Below, in pieces: positions 49,989 to 62,409 of a stretch of DNA of 64,000 nucleotides (position 1 is the stretch's first letter; every line of letters begins with the position of its first letter). A model generated the notes under the pieces. The model saw nothing but the letters and a program-made list of their open reading frames with translations. It made no database searches and was not told the origin of the DNA. The position numbers and the translations under genes were made by a program. The DNA is from Xylogone sp. PMI_703 (taxonomy: Eukaryota > Ascomycota > Leotiomycetes). Location of the stretch: positions 3,286,001 to 3,350,000 of the forward strand of contig JAJTUQ010000002.1 in NCBI GenBank assembly GCA_021399445.1, read 5' to 3'.

Positions 49989-50491
49989 TCTGGCGGTGGA
50001 GGAAGTCTGTTGCCCCTCAATGGCACCGTCTGAACTAATTGAGATATCATGCCAAACTTCCTTTAGCAGCTATTTCGAGATCAAACACTAGTACAATTCG
50101 GTTCTAGCTCGAGTTATTAAGCACAGTTCACGTGTTATTACATAATACTGACGTAGATGGAAATTCGTGCCTGACCCGCGGGGTGGAGAGCTGGATGGAA
50201 GCTCCTGGTAGCCGCTGGAATAGTATCGTTGTTGCTCGTACGTTCTTGACATCACCAGATATTTCCTTTCGATCAGTCTCATGAATATAATAACTGCAGT
50301 TCATTGTGCCAACTTGAAACGACTCGGACATACAAAATTCAAAGAATTATATTCTGCACATTCGTTGTTTGAAACACGAATATTAGTGGTTCATCCACTA
50401 CAAAGAACGCTGTAACGATTATATATATTTCGTTTCGAGGAACGGTTTCACACAATACTTTTTTTTAATCAATACTCGATAATTCAACATC
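49989..50491. promoter_or_regulatory. Divergent promoter between mL67 and HSP104
   Basis: 503 bases. It holds CCCCT (STRE-type core) near 50014, CACGTG at 50129-50134, TGACGTA (CRE/ATF-like) at 50149-50155 and an AT-rich TATA region before HSP104. I could not find a canonical array of inverted nGAAn units by eye. Confidence 0.5.
50420..50428 (+). promoter_or_regulatory. Probable TATA box of HSP104
   Basis: TATATATAT lies 64-72 bases upstream of the HSP104 start codon, which is the position expected for a strongly inducible fungal promoter. Confidence 0.5.
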
Positions 50492-53290
50492 ATGGCGCAT
50501 TCGAACATGCAATTCACAGACCGGGGCAAAAAGGCATTGGAAGATGCCATGACCCTGGCAGAACAATATGCACACTCCCAGCTCGTTCCTATCCATCTCG
50601 CAGTCTCCCTCCTTGATCCTCCACCGGATGAGTCCAAGGATCAACAACAAACCGTCAACGCATCACATGGAGCTGCATCACAATCACTATTCCGACAAGT
50701 CGTCGAACGAGCTCATGGAGATCCGCAGCTCTTTGATCGAGCACTCAAGAAGGCTCTTGTCCGGTTACCAAGTCAGGACCCCCCACCAGAGCAGATATCC
50801 ATGTCTCCATCGTTTTCGAAAGTCCTACGATCGGCCACCGAATTGCAAAAGACACAGAAAGATTCTTTCATTGCCGTCGACCACCTAATCATCGCTTTAG
50901 CACAAGATCCCACGGTACAGCGATGCCTAGCTGATGCAAATATGCCAAATCCCAAGGTGCTTCAAGATGCAGTTCAACAGATTCGAGGCACAAAGAGAGT
51001 CGATTCCAAGACCGCCGACTCTGAGGATGAAAATGAGAATCTCAAAAAGTTCACCATCGATATGACTGCATTGGCTAGAGAAGGCAAGATAGATCCTGTT
51101 ATTGGCCGAGAGGAAGAGATCCGTAGAGTTATCCGAATCCTTTCTCGACGAACGAAGAACAACCCAGTTTTGATTGGTGAGCCTGGTGTAGGAAAAACAA
51201 CGGTTGTAGAGGGTCTGGCTCGACGAATAGTCGAACTAGATGTACCTGACAACCTTGCTGCATGCAGACTTCTTTCTCTTGATGTTGGCTCCTTAGTTGC
51301 TGGAAGCAAGTACCGAGGAGAATTCGAAGAAAGAATGAAGGGGGTCCTCAAAGAAGTTGAGGAATCCAAGGAAATGATAGTCCTTTTTGTCGATGAGATG
51401 CATCTTCTCATGGGCGCAGGTTCCAGTGGTGAAGGTGGTATGGATGCTGCCAATCTGCTCAAACCTATGCTGGCTCGTGGCCAACTACATTGTATCGGTG
51501 CCACCACACTTTCTGAATATCGGAAATATATCGAAAAAGATGCTGCCTTCGAGCGACGTTTCCAGCAAGTCCTGATCAAGGAGCCTACCGTACCGGAAAC
51601 TATTTCCATCCTCAGAGGTTTGAAAGAGAAATACGAAGTTCACCACGGTGTCAGCATCGCGGACAGCGCGTTAGTTAGTGCTGCTACACTTGCCGCTCGA
51701 TACCTCACTCAAAGACGTCTACCTGATTCAGCGGTTGACTTGGTAGATGAAGCGGCAGCTGCAGTTAGAGTAGCTAGGAATTCACAGCCAGAAATTCTTG
51801 ATTCTTTAGAACGAAAACTTCAACAACTGAAGATCGAGATTCATGCTTTGTCACGAGAGAAGGATGAAGCATCTCAAGCACGTCTTGCACAAGCCAAACA
51901 AGATGCCAGCAACGTAGAGGAAGAACTCAAACCCCTCCGTGAGAAGTATGAGAGCGAACGGAAGAGAGGCAAGGCTATTCAGGAGGCTAAAGTCAAACTT
52001 GATCAGTTGAAAGTCAAGAGAGATGAAGCCACACGTCTGGGTGATGAAGCTCGTGCTGCTGATTTGCAATACTATGCCATCCCTGAACAGGAAGCGTTCA
52101 TAAAAAATCTCGAGAAGCAAAAGCTGGCGGCTGACCAGGCGCTCAATGGCTCCAACCCTGACTCAGGAGGTGCTCTAATTACGGATGTTGTTGGATCGGA
52201 TCAAATCAATGAGATTGTCGCCCGCTGGACTGGTATTCCTGTCACGAGACTCAAGACAACTGAGAAAGACAAGCTCCTTCACATGGAGAAGCACCTTGGC
52301 AAGATCGTCGTTGGTCAGAAGGAGGCAGTCCAGTCAGTTTCGAACGCAATCCGGCTGCAGAGATCTGGCCTTGCCAATCCCAATCAGCCACCAAGCTTCC
52401 TCTTCTGTGGTCCCTCAGGTACCGGTAAGACACTCCTGACAAAGGCCCTCGCGGAATTCCTCTTCGACGATCCAAAGTCAATGATTCGATTCGATATGTC
52501 CGAGTACCAAGAACGGCATTCTTTGAGCAGGATGATCGGTGCACCCCCAGGATATGTTGGACATGACTCAGGTGGACAACTGACCGAGGCCCTTCGTCGG
52601 AAACCCTTCTCAATTCTGCTCTTTGATGAAGTTGAGAAGGCTGCCAAAGAAGTCCTTACAGTTCTACTTCAACTTATGGATGATGGCCGCATCACGGATG
52701 GCCAAGGCCGCATTGTCGATGCACGGAATTGTATTGTCGTCATGACATCCAACTTGGGTGCGGAATACTTGTCCAGACAGAACGCTCCCAATGGACAGAT
52801 CGATCCTACAACAAAGGAGCTCGTCATGCAAGCCCTGCGGGATTACTTCCTTCCAGAATTCCTTAACCGTATCAACTCAATTGTGATTTTCAATCGTCTC
52901 AGCAAACAGGAGATCCGCAAGATAGTCGACCTCCGACTTGCAGAAATCCAAAAACGTCTTGCAAGCAATGGACGGAAAGTTACAATCGATGTATCACCTC
53001 CTGCCAAGGATTACCTTGGCTCGGCTGGATACAGTCCTGCCTATGGTGCTCGTCCATTGAGTAGACTGATTGAGAAGGAAGTTCTAAATCGCCTTGCCGT
53101 TTTGATCCTTCGAGGTAGCATTAAAGACGGTGAGACGGCAAGAGTGGTCTTACAAGATGGAAGATTGAATGTCTTACCTAATCACGAGGAGAGTGCTGGA
53201 GAGAGTGAGGATGATATGGCTATTGACGAAGAGGATGCAGTTCAGGAACTTGAGGATGGTGATGATATGGAGATGGGTCTCTATGAATAA
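50492..53290 (+). CDS. HSP104: Hsp104/Hsp98 ClpB-type disaggregase
   Basis: Hexameric AAA+ disaggregase that threads proteins out of aggregates together with Hsp70/Hsp40; cytosolic and nuclear. 932 residues in one intronless exon, as is common for stress genes. In order: N-terminal Clp repeats ([24 protein letters not shown]), first AAA+ module with Walker A GEPGVGKT near residue 229 and Walker [13 protein letters not shown], the coiled-coil M-domain around residues 420-540, second AAA+ module with GPSGTGKT near residue 640 and the YVG pore loop ([12 protein letters not shown]), then the C-terminal domain. The C-terminus is acidic but ends MEMGLYE rather than the DDLD-type end of the yeast protein that binds TPR co-chaperones. 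No mitochondrial presequence is visible, which separates it from Hsp78. Confidence 0.96.
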   Translation: MAHSNMQFTDRGKKALEDAMTLAEQYAHSQLVPIHLAVSLLDPPPDESKDQQQTVNASHGAASQSLFRQVVERAHGDPQLFDRALKKALVRLPSQDPPPEQISMSPSFSKVLRSATELQKTQKDSFIAVDHLIIALAQDPTVQRCLADANMPNPKVLQDAVQQIRGTKRVDSKTADSEDENENLKKFTIDMTALAREGKIDPVIGREEEIRRVIRILSRRTKNNPVLIGEPGVGKTTVVEGLARRIVELDVPDNLAACRLLSLDVGSLVAGSKYRGEFEERMKGVLKEVEESKEMIVLFVDEMHLLMGAGSSGEGGMDAANLLKPMLARGQLHCIGATTLSEYRKYIEKDAAFERRFQQVLIKEPTVPETISILRGLKEKYEVHHGVSIADSALVSAATLAARYLTQRRLPDSAVDLVDEAAAAVRVARNSQPEILDSLERKLQQLKIEIHALSREKDEASQARLAQAKQDASNVEEELKPLREKYESERKRGKAIQEAKVKLDQLKVKRDEATRLGDEARAADLQYYAIPEQEAFIKNLEKQKLAADQALNGSNPDSGGALITDVVGSDQINEIVARWTGIPVTRLKTTEKDKLLHMEKHLGKIVVGQKEAVQSVSNAIRLQRSGLANPNQPPSFLFCGPSGTGKTLLTKALAEFLFDDPKSMIRFDMSEYQERHSLSRMIGAPPGYVGHDSGGQLTEALRRKPFSILLFDEVEKAAKEVLTVLLQLMDDGRITDGQGRIVDARNCIVVMTSNLGAEYLSRQNAPNGQIDPTTKELVMQALRDYFLPEFLNRINSIVIFNRLSKQEIRKIVDLRLAEIQKRLASNGRKVTIDVSPPAKDYLGSAGYSPAYGARPLSRLIEKEVLNRLAVLILRGSIKDGETARVVLQDGRLNVLPNHEESAGESEDDMAIDEEDAVQELEDGDDMEMGLYE

Positions 53291-53849
53291 ATGGTAATGA
53301 ACAGGAGGTTCAGATAAGTTGGGTGATCATGATTGATGGTTTTATGATTTTATGGTGGTTTTTCCTTTCTGGGTTGCTATTGGTTTTGTGAAATGATACA
53401 AAATGGCTGGTGCATGCGTTTATAAGCGGTGGAGTTTTTTTTGATGCGCGTGGGGAAGGTCATGGCTCCCTTAGGTTTGTGAGCCCGAATGAAAATTATA
53501 AATAGATACAATCAGATAAATATACTGGTTTGTTCTTAAATTTGATCTTGTGCATTTCGACTCGTTTCTGTGAAATTTTGAGCCGAGCAATATGAGGAAA
53601 TGTAAATGGGGCACGATGCCCAAGAATAAGGCGGGTCTTGGTTGCTGCGGGGTAGCCTAATTTAAGTAAGCACAGCCTGCACTCCCCCTGTGGTCTTATT
53701 ACGGAAGGTACCTTACGCGAAGGCAGCGGTTATCTCGCGATTAGGCGGCTCCATTCATAACTTCATTCCACACGTCTTAAAACAATATACAGCTTGAAAG
53801 TGAATCTGGAGATAATCACGCGTGGCTCGCTTATTTGCTGCAATCAAAG
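53291..53849. other. Intergenic between HSP104 and aminopeptidase
   Basis: 559 bases: T-rich HSP104 3' flank, then the promoter of the aminopeptidase gene. No further gene or repeat is seen. Confidence 0.6.
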
Positions 53850-55775
53850 ATGGTGTCTGAAGTTGAGCATACAGGTGAGGAAGGCCAGGTAGTGGAGGAG
53901 TACATTGAGGAGTTCGATGCATTGTAAGATAGGAGCTTGCTATAACGAGACTCTTAACTGTGAGACTAATTCTAGTTTTTGCTAGGTCGATTGCACTTAA
54001 ATCTGAAGAAATTGAGAAGTATCCAGGTGAGTCTTAGTAGCTGTGTATATAAACATCTATGCCTACTTCACCCGTCCTTCTAAGAGTGGATGCGTACCTC
54101 ATCAACTATATGAGATTTAGATCATATATGATTCTATTGACTTGATTATATGTCATCGTTTGATACAGACGCAGAATTTCTAACCATCTTTTAGCACGTC
54201 TTCATGCTGCTTCAGTAGCAAAGCAGCTCAATGTTCCAACAGGCCTGATCTATCTTCAGTCCACCTCCTCTGTTCTCAATGAAGACTCAGATCAGCCACT
54301 TCCATTTCGGCAAAGACGCTACTTCTATTATCTCTCTGGCTATCCTCATCCCGATAGTGTGGTGACATACTCCATCTACCACAAGCAATTGACTCTCTGG
54401 ATCCCACCTCCGCGCACACCGCCGATCAATGTGATCTTCAATGGCCAGGTCCCAACTATTGAAGAAGTAAAAGCGAAATACGACTTCGATCGTGTGGAAT
54501 ATACTACGAAGCTTAAGGACTACTTAGCCTTTCATTGTCATCATGGTCATGGAAAGATTTATGTCTTGCACGAAAACCAAGCCCCGAAGTCTATTCCTAA
54601 GACCATCTACTACAGAGATGGAACATCGTCGTACCTCTCCGAAATCCCAATAAATTATACTATCCTCCAACCTGCCATGGACTCTGCCCGTGTCATCAAG
54701 AGCGCTTACGAACTCAAGCTTCTTCGGAAAGCGAATAAGATATCAGCCATTGCACATACCAATGTCCTCCGTTCTCTTCGCCAGTTAAAAAACGAAACAG
54801 AAATTGAGGCTATTTTCACTGCTACCTGTATTGCCAACAAGGCTAAAACTCAGGCATATGGTGTTATTGCCGGCTCCCGTCCCAATGGGGCAACGCTGCA
54901 CTATGTAGCTAATGATGAGTCCCTTAAGGGTCGATTATCCGTTGTTCTCGATGCTGGATGTGAATGGGACTGCTACGCATCTGATGTGACACGTACAATT
55001 CCAATTTCTGGGGAATGGACGAAAGAGGGGAAAGAGATCTATGATATCGTAGATAAGATGCAGCAAGACTGCATTGATATGCTCGCACCTGGGACAGATT
55101 TCAGAGATGTGCAGAAGAAAGCAGAGAAAGTAGCAGTTGAAGAATTGTCAAAGATCGGGCTTCTGAAAAATGGCTCCGTTGATGAGTTGTTGGCTTCCGG
55201 CGTAGTGAAGGCTTTCTTCCCTCATGGTGTATGTCATTGTACCCCTGTGTTCCTTTTTACCTCTACTTATAGCTTCTTCTTTATTCCCCGTAAACTGTGG
55301 ACATTCTTACTGACATGAATAACCTCAAAAGTTGGGCCACTACATCGGTCTTGAAGTCCACGATGTGGGAGAAGCAGGCCGGCCTCTCCTTGCTCGAAGC
55401 ACTGCTACAAGGCGTGAGATAGCGCAAAACCATCCCTTCGAAGCACCGCCTCTACACACTACTGCAAACCCCTCTATCTTGAAGCCAAACATGGCAATTA
55501 CAGTTGAGCCAGGAATTTACTTCTCAGAATATGCCTTCAATGAGGTATACTTGAAATCACCAAGATTTGCGCAATACATCAATGCCGATCTGCTGGAGAA
55601 GTATTACCCTGTTGGAGGAGTACGAATCGAGGATGATCTCTTAATCACGGATGATGGCTATGATAACATAACGACAGCGCCAAAGGGAGACGATGCGTTA
55701 AAGATCATCAATGGAGAGGAAGACGATAATAGCTCCAAGGCAGAGGCGAAGGCTAAGAGAGGATGGTTCTGGTGA
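53850..55775 (+). CDS. Xaa-Pro aminopeptidase / prolidase (peptidase M24B)
   Basis: Dinuclear-metal peptidase of family M24B that releases N-terminal residues preceding proline. Predicted 530 residues from exons 53850-53923, 53986-54026, 54195-55228 and 55332-55775. The AMP_N domain is seen in exon 3 (PFRQRRYFYYLSGYPHPD). The pita-bread catalytic domain has the metal ligands in LDAGCEWDCYASDVTRT (Asp near 291 and 302), HGLGHYIGLEVHD (His near 386, restored exactly by removing the 103-bp third intron), EPGIYF (Glu near 442) and VRIEDD (Glu near 484). No signal peptide is seen, so it is probably cytosolic. Exon 2 is only 41 bases, but frame and branch sites on both sides support it. The C-terminus is short and charged. 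Confidence 0.92.
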
Positions 55776-56686
55776 TGTAGACACGTTGATACAATTAAAG
55801 TCATCCAATTAATATATGGCTGGACGAGAAGCATAAATAGATGGACTAGATGAGCTTAGGCGTTTTACCGCATGGAACTCTTTTGATTGGAAATGCTACT
55901 CATCATCAGATTATATACTTTACCTTTCATTTCTCCATTTCTGTTTTGGGATAGATCATAGTTAGTTACAGATCAGATCTATTAATAATACTAAAGGAAT
56001 ACACTTCATCCCAAAGATTGATGGGAACAAAAGTAACATATTCGTTTATGAGCACCATTCATTCAATTGTTGACTCCGATGAAATAAATGTTTTCTTTTA
56101 TACTACGGACAGAATTAATCGTCCATAAAGAAACAATCCCCGACCAAACCAGAAAAAAAGTAGGAAACAAGGAGAGGGTATATAAATTATTTTTATTCTT
56201 AAATCTTCTTCGTCAAGAGTTATCATCAATCATGCGTTCTGAAAGCCCCATCCAACCGCCCACCAAAGTTTCATAAGTTGAGTTGTCGTTTTCCATCTTT
56301 TTCCATGCCGTTCCGAGTCATCAAGAGATACCGTGATTCATCCCCTTCAGGCCCCCACACATCCACGGCCCATCAATCCATCCACTTGATATGAAATCTT
56401 ATCCATATTCAAAAATCCAACATCAAGTTGTCTAGATCTAAGAGGATATAGACTATATAGAAAGGGATTTTAAGGCCACCAGTTTTCTTCCTCATTCATG
56501 CATCTCATCCCATAACATGAATGGCAGGCTAAGTAGCATAGTCTACAGATTGCCTGACCTGTGCCTCGGTAGTGAGAAAACGGTAAATATCCCCATCCGT
56601 AAAGTTGGGTAAGAGAAAGTAAAGAAGCGAATAAAATGTATAATGTATGACAAGGATGTGAAAGGGAAGCATTGCATAGTTAGTGT
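55776..56686. other. Convergent 3' intergenic spacer
   Basis: 911 AT-rich bases between the tails of the aminopeptidase (+) and the Gln/Pro-rich protein (-). No gene is seen. Confidence 0.6.
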
Positions 56687-59388
56687 TCAAGCAGCAACAG
56701 CCCACACGGGTGCTTTGAGCAGCATTTGTCGACCCCTGACTTCAACACCGACAAAACCTGCAAAACGAACCTTCTGCGGTCCATCTTCGCTGGATTTCTT
56801 GGCCTCGCCTTGTCCAGCGCCTTGCTGGTTCTGGGCCTGGCCCTGGCCCTGATTTTGTGTCAATGCTTCAGCACCCCCCTGACCACTGATACTATTTTTC
56901 TTTTGTTGTGGTCCTGGAGCACCCGGGACTCCACCACCCATCATACCTAATAACATGGAGGAAGTTTTACTCTTATCCCTTCGTGATTTTCCATCAGCAC
57001 CCTTTTCCATGCCACCTGTATCCTTGCCAGGTGCAGAATCGTCTTTATCAGCACCACCACTACCTGTGCTCGCAGAATCACCATCCATTCCACCGGAGTC
57101 CAAACTCTGAGTGGGGTTCTCGAGAGGTGGTATTCCCGTCTCCACCTTCATAATATGGGGCTGTAACGGGTCTCCAGGAATTGGATAGACGATAGAGATA
57201 TCTCTTGACTCGAGCGGTAAGTTTGCCGCAATAGAGACGGCCAACTCGACGATCATGTGTGCACTATCTTCAATACCAGCAGGCGGTGGCTCAATGAGAT
57301 GGTTGATAAGGGTAGCAGCTAGGTTTGAAGTTACCATCTGAATAAACTGCTTCTTATTTTCTTCACTTTCAGGAGAAGATAGCACATCTCGCAGCCCATC
57401 AAGAGTCGCCAGTCGCCATTGTATAACCTTAGCTGTCAATGCATCTGATTCTTCTTGATTGTTCAAGGCTGGTGAAAAGAGACGGATATTCTGCTCAACA
57501 ATTTTCAGATTTGCACTTAGGTCGCTGTCAAGACCAGGATGGAAAGAACGGTTAAAGACTTCATTCACAAGGAAACGGGTTATGCAAGTGCGGCCGACTG
57601 CTGTCATTTCTTGTTTACCTATCTTGATAGCGTCGGCATTGACGTAAGGTGCTAACCAGGGTGGTAAAATACTCCAGTCTTTGCGGATATTGAATGCGAG
57701 ATTGGTGATTGCGCCATCTAGGCGCTGAAAGCGTGTCATGTATTCACTATCATCCAAAGATGTACGAGATTGGGAAAGTCGTTGGTTGGCGAGAGTATTT
57801 TGAAGTTGTTCTACTTGGGCAGTTTTCTCAAAATAGAGTCCTTTTACCTTTTTGTATTTTTGTACTAGAACCATCATTTAGCAGAGATAGCAAATTTGAG
57901 TATGTTCAACCCACATAATTCTTTATATGCATCATTGACATCTCTATCAGGGGCTGGAGGTGGAGTGTTCCGTCCTTGTTCTCCGCCGCCATTGGGTCCA
58001 AATTGATCCCGTTGTGGTGGACCTCCCTGGTAGGTTGATCCTCTTGAGCCAGATACACCAGTGGGTAATCCAGGAGTTGGCGGTTCACGCCTGTATTCCG
58101 GCGGTGGGCCCCGGTTATCTGACTGTGGCTGCGAGGCTGGAGCTGGGGCATTTGGTTCTGGTTCTCCAGGTCTGCGAGCTTGCTGCGGCGCGCGCCCTTG
58201 ACCCTGACCTTGGCCTTGGCCAGCCATGTTGCCTACCTGTGATAAAGGTCGTGAGGAGGTACGATTGGGATGATCTTGTCGTGGGTTGACGGAAGTTGGA
58301 GATTGCCCGTTGGATTGCACAGATATAGGCCGTTGCTCCTCTTCTTGATAAATGGGGGAGTCGTGTGATATTTGTGAGACGGTTTCAATATTTTGCATCT
58401 GATACGAATCCCTGGTCACCAAATTACCCGGCTGTAGAGTTCCCTGAGCCGAAGTGTATATCTGATGTGATTGTTGGTTAGATATCTGCGGAGAAAGCTC
58501 TGCTCCTTGGAGGAATATCTGGCTATTTCGGTCTTGTTGTTGGGGCTGGAGAGAATATCGCTTGCGAGCCTCTTCGTAAGACTGTTCGTCAGAATCACCT
58601 GGCACTGTCCGAATAGTCTGGTGCTGGCCGAGCTCTTGCTCCTGGCTGTAGTGTTGGACCTGAGAAGGATCGGTTATCTGATAAGGATCTATCCCACCGT
58701 CGTCCTCGTGTGCTTCCTGCGGAGAGGGTAGCTGCGATCTAGAACCGTGGGCTGCTGGTTGCGACTGCCAATCCTGCCGCAGCTGTTGATCCGGCGGATT
58801 CCTCTGTTGCACCGTCCGAATAACTGGCGGTGCTTCCTGTCGTTTTGAGAGTCGGCGTGCTAGGCCACCGGTATTGTTGTAGGTAGAACTCTGAGAGGGA
58901 GTGCTCTGATGCTTGTGCTCGGAACGGTTTGAGCTCGGTCTCATGCGATCGAAGATGCTCCTCTTCTTGTGTTCCGGGCTAGGTACCTGACCTAGGCTGG
59001 CTCGTTCGTCCTGATGCTGAGACCGGTGGGCTTCGAGAGCAAGATTATCGGTGGAGGCACCCGCCTGCACAAGGGCGGGGTGCTGGGGATAGCTGTTGCT
59101 CGAGTATCGCGTCGACTGCGACCGGGTAGGGACTGCCGCTTGGTTATGATATAGCGGTTGCTCAGACTCTGAGATCTGCCCGCTATTCAACGTGGCGTAA
59201 GATTGGGGTTCGTTGCGTGCGGTGAGGACGAACGCTGGAGGTTGGGCGGCTCCTCGGTCTGGCGCAGGCGCAGGCGCGCTTGAAGGAGACGCAGAACGGC
59301 CGCTGCTAGGACTTGTGCTGCCTTGCCCAGCAGAATCGTTCAACGCCTGCTTCGAACGATTGCTGTGTTTGTGAATCCCGAATGGCAT
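56687..59388 (-). CDS. Gln/Pro/Ser-rich protein with coiled coil and conserved C-terminal half
   Basis: Function not recognised. Predicted 883 residues from exons 59388-57915 and 57864-56687. A 49-bp intron (GTGGGT...CTAG, branch GCTAAA-like) joins DVNDAYKELL to QKYKKVKGLYFEKTAQVEQL and so builds one coiled coil. The N-terminal 480 residues are low complexity: Gln-, Ser- and Pro-rich with many possible phosphosites and a Gly-Gln repeat (GQGQGQGQGR). Residues after about 490 look folded and helical (SILPPWLAPYVNADAIKIG, GRTCITRFLVNEVFNRSFHPG, MIVELAVSIAANLPLESR) before a Gly/Gln-rich tail. The start was set at MPFGIHKHSNRSK because the frame upstream of it is unlike protein. It may be a scaffold or cortical adaptor by architecture, which is speculation. 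Confidence 0.75.
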
Positions 59389-62300
59389 TGGGAGGGAGTC
59401 GCCTTTGAAGGCTTTTTGCTGCTCACGTTGGATCCCTCTCTGCGATTGACAGTGCGTGGGCGTTGGAGGGACTGCACAGCCAGCACGCTGATGGTGGGGC
59501 TGGCACGCCGGCCACGCAGGAGAGGATGGCCTGGTAGAGGCCCTGTGCGTAACGTGCGAGGGACACCGGTTCCAACGTTTGCTGCGACGGTAGATTAGGG
59601 AATCTGATGCAATGAAGCTATCTTGGAGATCCAAGTATAAGAATAGCAATTGACATGCAAGTAGTCCACGCCAAGTGTCAGGTTGGTTGTTGAAGAGGGA
59701 AGAAGCTCTGGTGCAGGGAAGGATGGGGCTGAGCAACTGAAGCACACAGCGACCCCATGGCCGGTGTGAACCTCAACCACCATGATTCGCCGGCCTCCTC
59801 TGGACCTGCTGGGCAGCCGTCGAGACACAAGGCATGGGAGAGGCCCAGGAGAGGCTCCACGATGAAATGCATCGATAGTGTGCCATTATGCAACAAGCAA
59901 TTATTCCGTACAGATACTACCACCGCGGGGCTGAGGACGGGAGACGGACGGCCTCGAGTCCCAGCCGTGTGTGTTAACAATGGTTTGATATTATACCAAC
60001 AACAATCTGATGGTTTACGAGTCGTATCCTGGAACAGAGAGAGCCGGACCGCTGTTGTCCAGGGCAGCAACGGCCACGGAGTTGAGATTGCATTGCAGGA
60101 AGGATTGATGGCCACGTCTTCTCATCTCGTACCGTCTTATTCTTCCCATACCGGTATTCTACACAAGCTTACTCTTTGCTAGGAAGACACGGTAACTAGC
60201 AGCTATACTGTAGTAGTCGATCGCACAAGTCCATATACTTGAGCATTATCTAAAACGGCTTCTCAATACCGGTAGTTGGCTATTTGCGCGGTTGGTAGAG
60301 TACGGTACCTTGCCGTTACCGTAGGGGTCTGCAGATAGGCTGCTGCCCTATTGTTCCTGAGGCCGTGACACAAAAGTCTTCTTTTCTTCAGCTGCTCAGC
60401 TTCGTCCAACAAGATCATGGAAAAGTAATTAGCTTACCCACCTGCAAGGCTTATTATTTAAGCCTGCTATTTTTAGTAGCTCCATGCTGCACTGGATCCC
60501 CTTTTCCATCATGTGACGTCCCTAGTTTCTGGAGATGTGCTCGCGAGAGTGCTGATTCCGTGGATCTGGTACGCTCGTACGCCGGGACGCTGCACAAGTC
60601 AGCACAACTATTTGATGGCTTCCGGTGATAGTGACGATATTATGCAGGCGTGCGTTAAGGCTGTCGAGCAGGTGCAGTTCTATAAATAAACATCCCCCTT
60701 TGGTGTCTCTTGTGCTGCGCAGCATGCTGTTACTGCCCCGTAGTACTATGCTACACACGGTAATTCGCCGTGATAATCGCCATGTCTACATCGTGACACA
60801 CTACTCCGTAGAGTCCTATAAGCTCCGTGGGCAGTACAGTATTGTAGCTTTACTACCGTACTGGACTACTGGTATCTCTCATCCTTCGAACTGTGAGCTG
60901 CGCCGGACTGAACGGAAATACCGGTACCGCAGAGTGCAAGGACTGGGGATGATGCAGATCATCTGAAGTTGCTCCTCGGTTCAGCTTACCCCGTTATCCA
61001 TCCTCGCCATCGTAGGTGTTATGCTTAATCTGATCACCTAAGTAGCCGACAGCTTAACTATTAGTTATCCTGTAGCTAATTGACGGTTTGACTTCATCTT
61101 AATTGATGTATCTATGCTAAGATACCTGCACCTCCCCCCTAGGCCGTCAATAGATTATGCACCCCGGGACCTACCATACTTTACTGTGCAGCCGAAGGAT
61201 TATCAACAGATGCCGTAATTACCTGATCTCGACAAAAAGGAGACAATCATGCCCAAGACACAACAACGCTCTTGGGCCATCCGCATGTATGGTGGTGTGT
61301 AACCTGGGCATTGCCTCACTGCTGTCAAGACCATCGAGGCTCAGCATAGTACAGCACTGTAGCACGACAGATCGATCATGCTCAAGGGACACAGCGAATT
61401 GAGGCCAGTAACCATCAGTCAGTTAATTCGAGAATGCCCATCCCAATAGGATGGTAACGGCCACAAGAGACACCAGACACGTGAGGCTCTTGTGGGTTGT
61501 ACTGTACTTGGTAAGTACTTCTTGTTATCAAGTAATACCAGTGACAGATGGGTACGCGCCCATGGCGCCCCTTCCGCAACCGCCAAGCCACAGCCGCTAT
61601 TGCTCTCAACCGGGCTCTCCAACCGTTTCAATCCTTCGAAACGCTCGAAGATGAGGAACCCATCCAATCCGGTCTGATCGACGGATTGGCATCCCTGAAA
61701 CTTTATCTGCTGAAACGAGACCATAGCCGGATCGTTTGGGATATATGGACTCTTCCCACCACTTCGAGCCTGGCTTACGTCTGTTTGGTCGCCAACATGG
61801 AATTCTCTAACTGTGACTTGTGGGTTTTGCATATCTTAATAACTTCTGCCATGCTTGGACCCTCCCTTGGAAGGGTTTGAAAGAAGCCAATCACCTGCTT
61901 CCCCTTTTCTCTTCAGCGCCGCGCTGGACGCAATCACAACATTTATCCTGTGCAATCAACGATAATATAGACCTAGCTCCAGAGACGAACTCGCAAGACA
62001 AGAAATGTAGGTGGACATTGCAATAAGTTTCCGCTATATTTCCCCCTGTTTAAGCTTGCTTCATGTCCAAAGCCCTGGGCAGATCGCCCTTTCCACTGTC
62101 GGTGCGCTCGGAGATCTTGGCGTGGTAGCTCGCTCATTGCGTTTGTCTGCTGTCGTACGTACATAACCCTTGGCTTCCTTGTGGCCCCGTGTGGTATTCT
62201 CTCTCTTAGTATGTTACAGCACATTCGTTCGACGATTTTGATGTTCATTTGCTTTGTTTGACTGGATACAAATATTTTGTATTCCCTTATCGTTCCTCTT

Positions 62301-62409
62301 CCTTCTTAAGTTCTTTCTAGAGCTAGCCCCTCGTTTTGAATCTGTAAACGCTCCTTTTTGCTGGGATATCGCAAATCTCCTGTCGCTCTTTTCGAATCAT
62401 ATCGCAACT
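59389..62409. other. Long divergent intergenic region
   Basis: 3.0 kb between the Gln/Pro-rich protein (-) and the secreted protein (+). It contains three TACCGGTA palindromes (60149, 60267, 60919), GTACAGTA/TACTGTAC at 60834 and 61500, and a CACGTG near 61479. Open frames such as the one at 61548-61880 are unrecognised and unsupported. No mobile-element signature is seen. Confidence 0.55.

Noticed and set aside
50000..50491. Heat-shock elements before HSP104
   Set aside because: GAA and TTC triplets occur (for example near 50335-50350 and 50430-50445), but not with the regular 2-base spacing of a canonical element, so no HSE is claimed.
87..61483. Enrichment of CACGTG across the window
   Set aside because: About eleven copies were noted, which is not more than expected for a 6-mer in 64 kb; only the two in short divergent promoters are mentioned.
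61548..61880. 110-codon open frame in the right-hand spacer
   Set aside because: Not recognised, no splice partners and no signal peptide; insufficient evidence for a gene.
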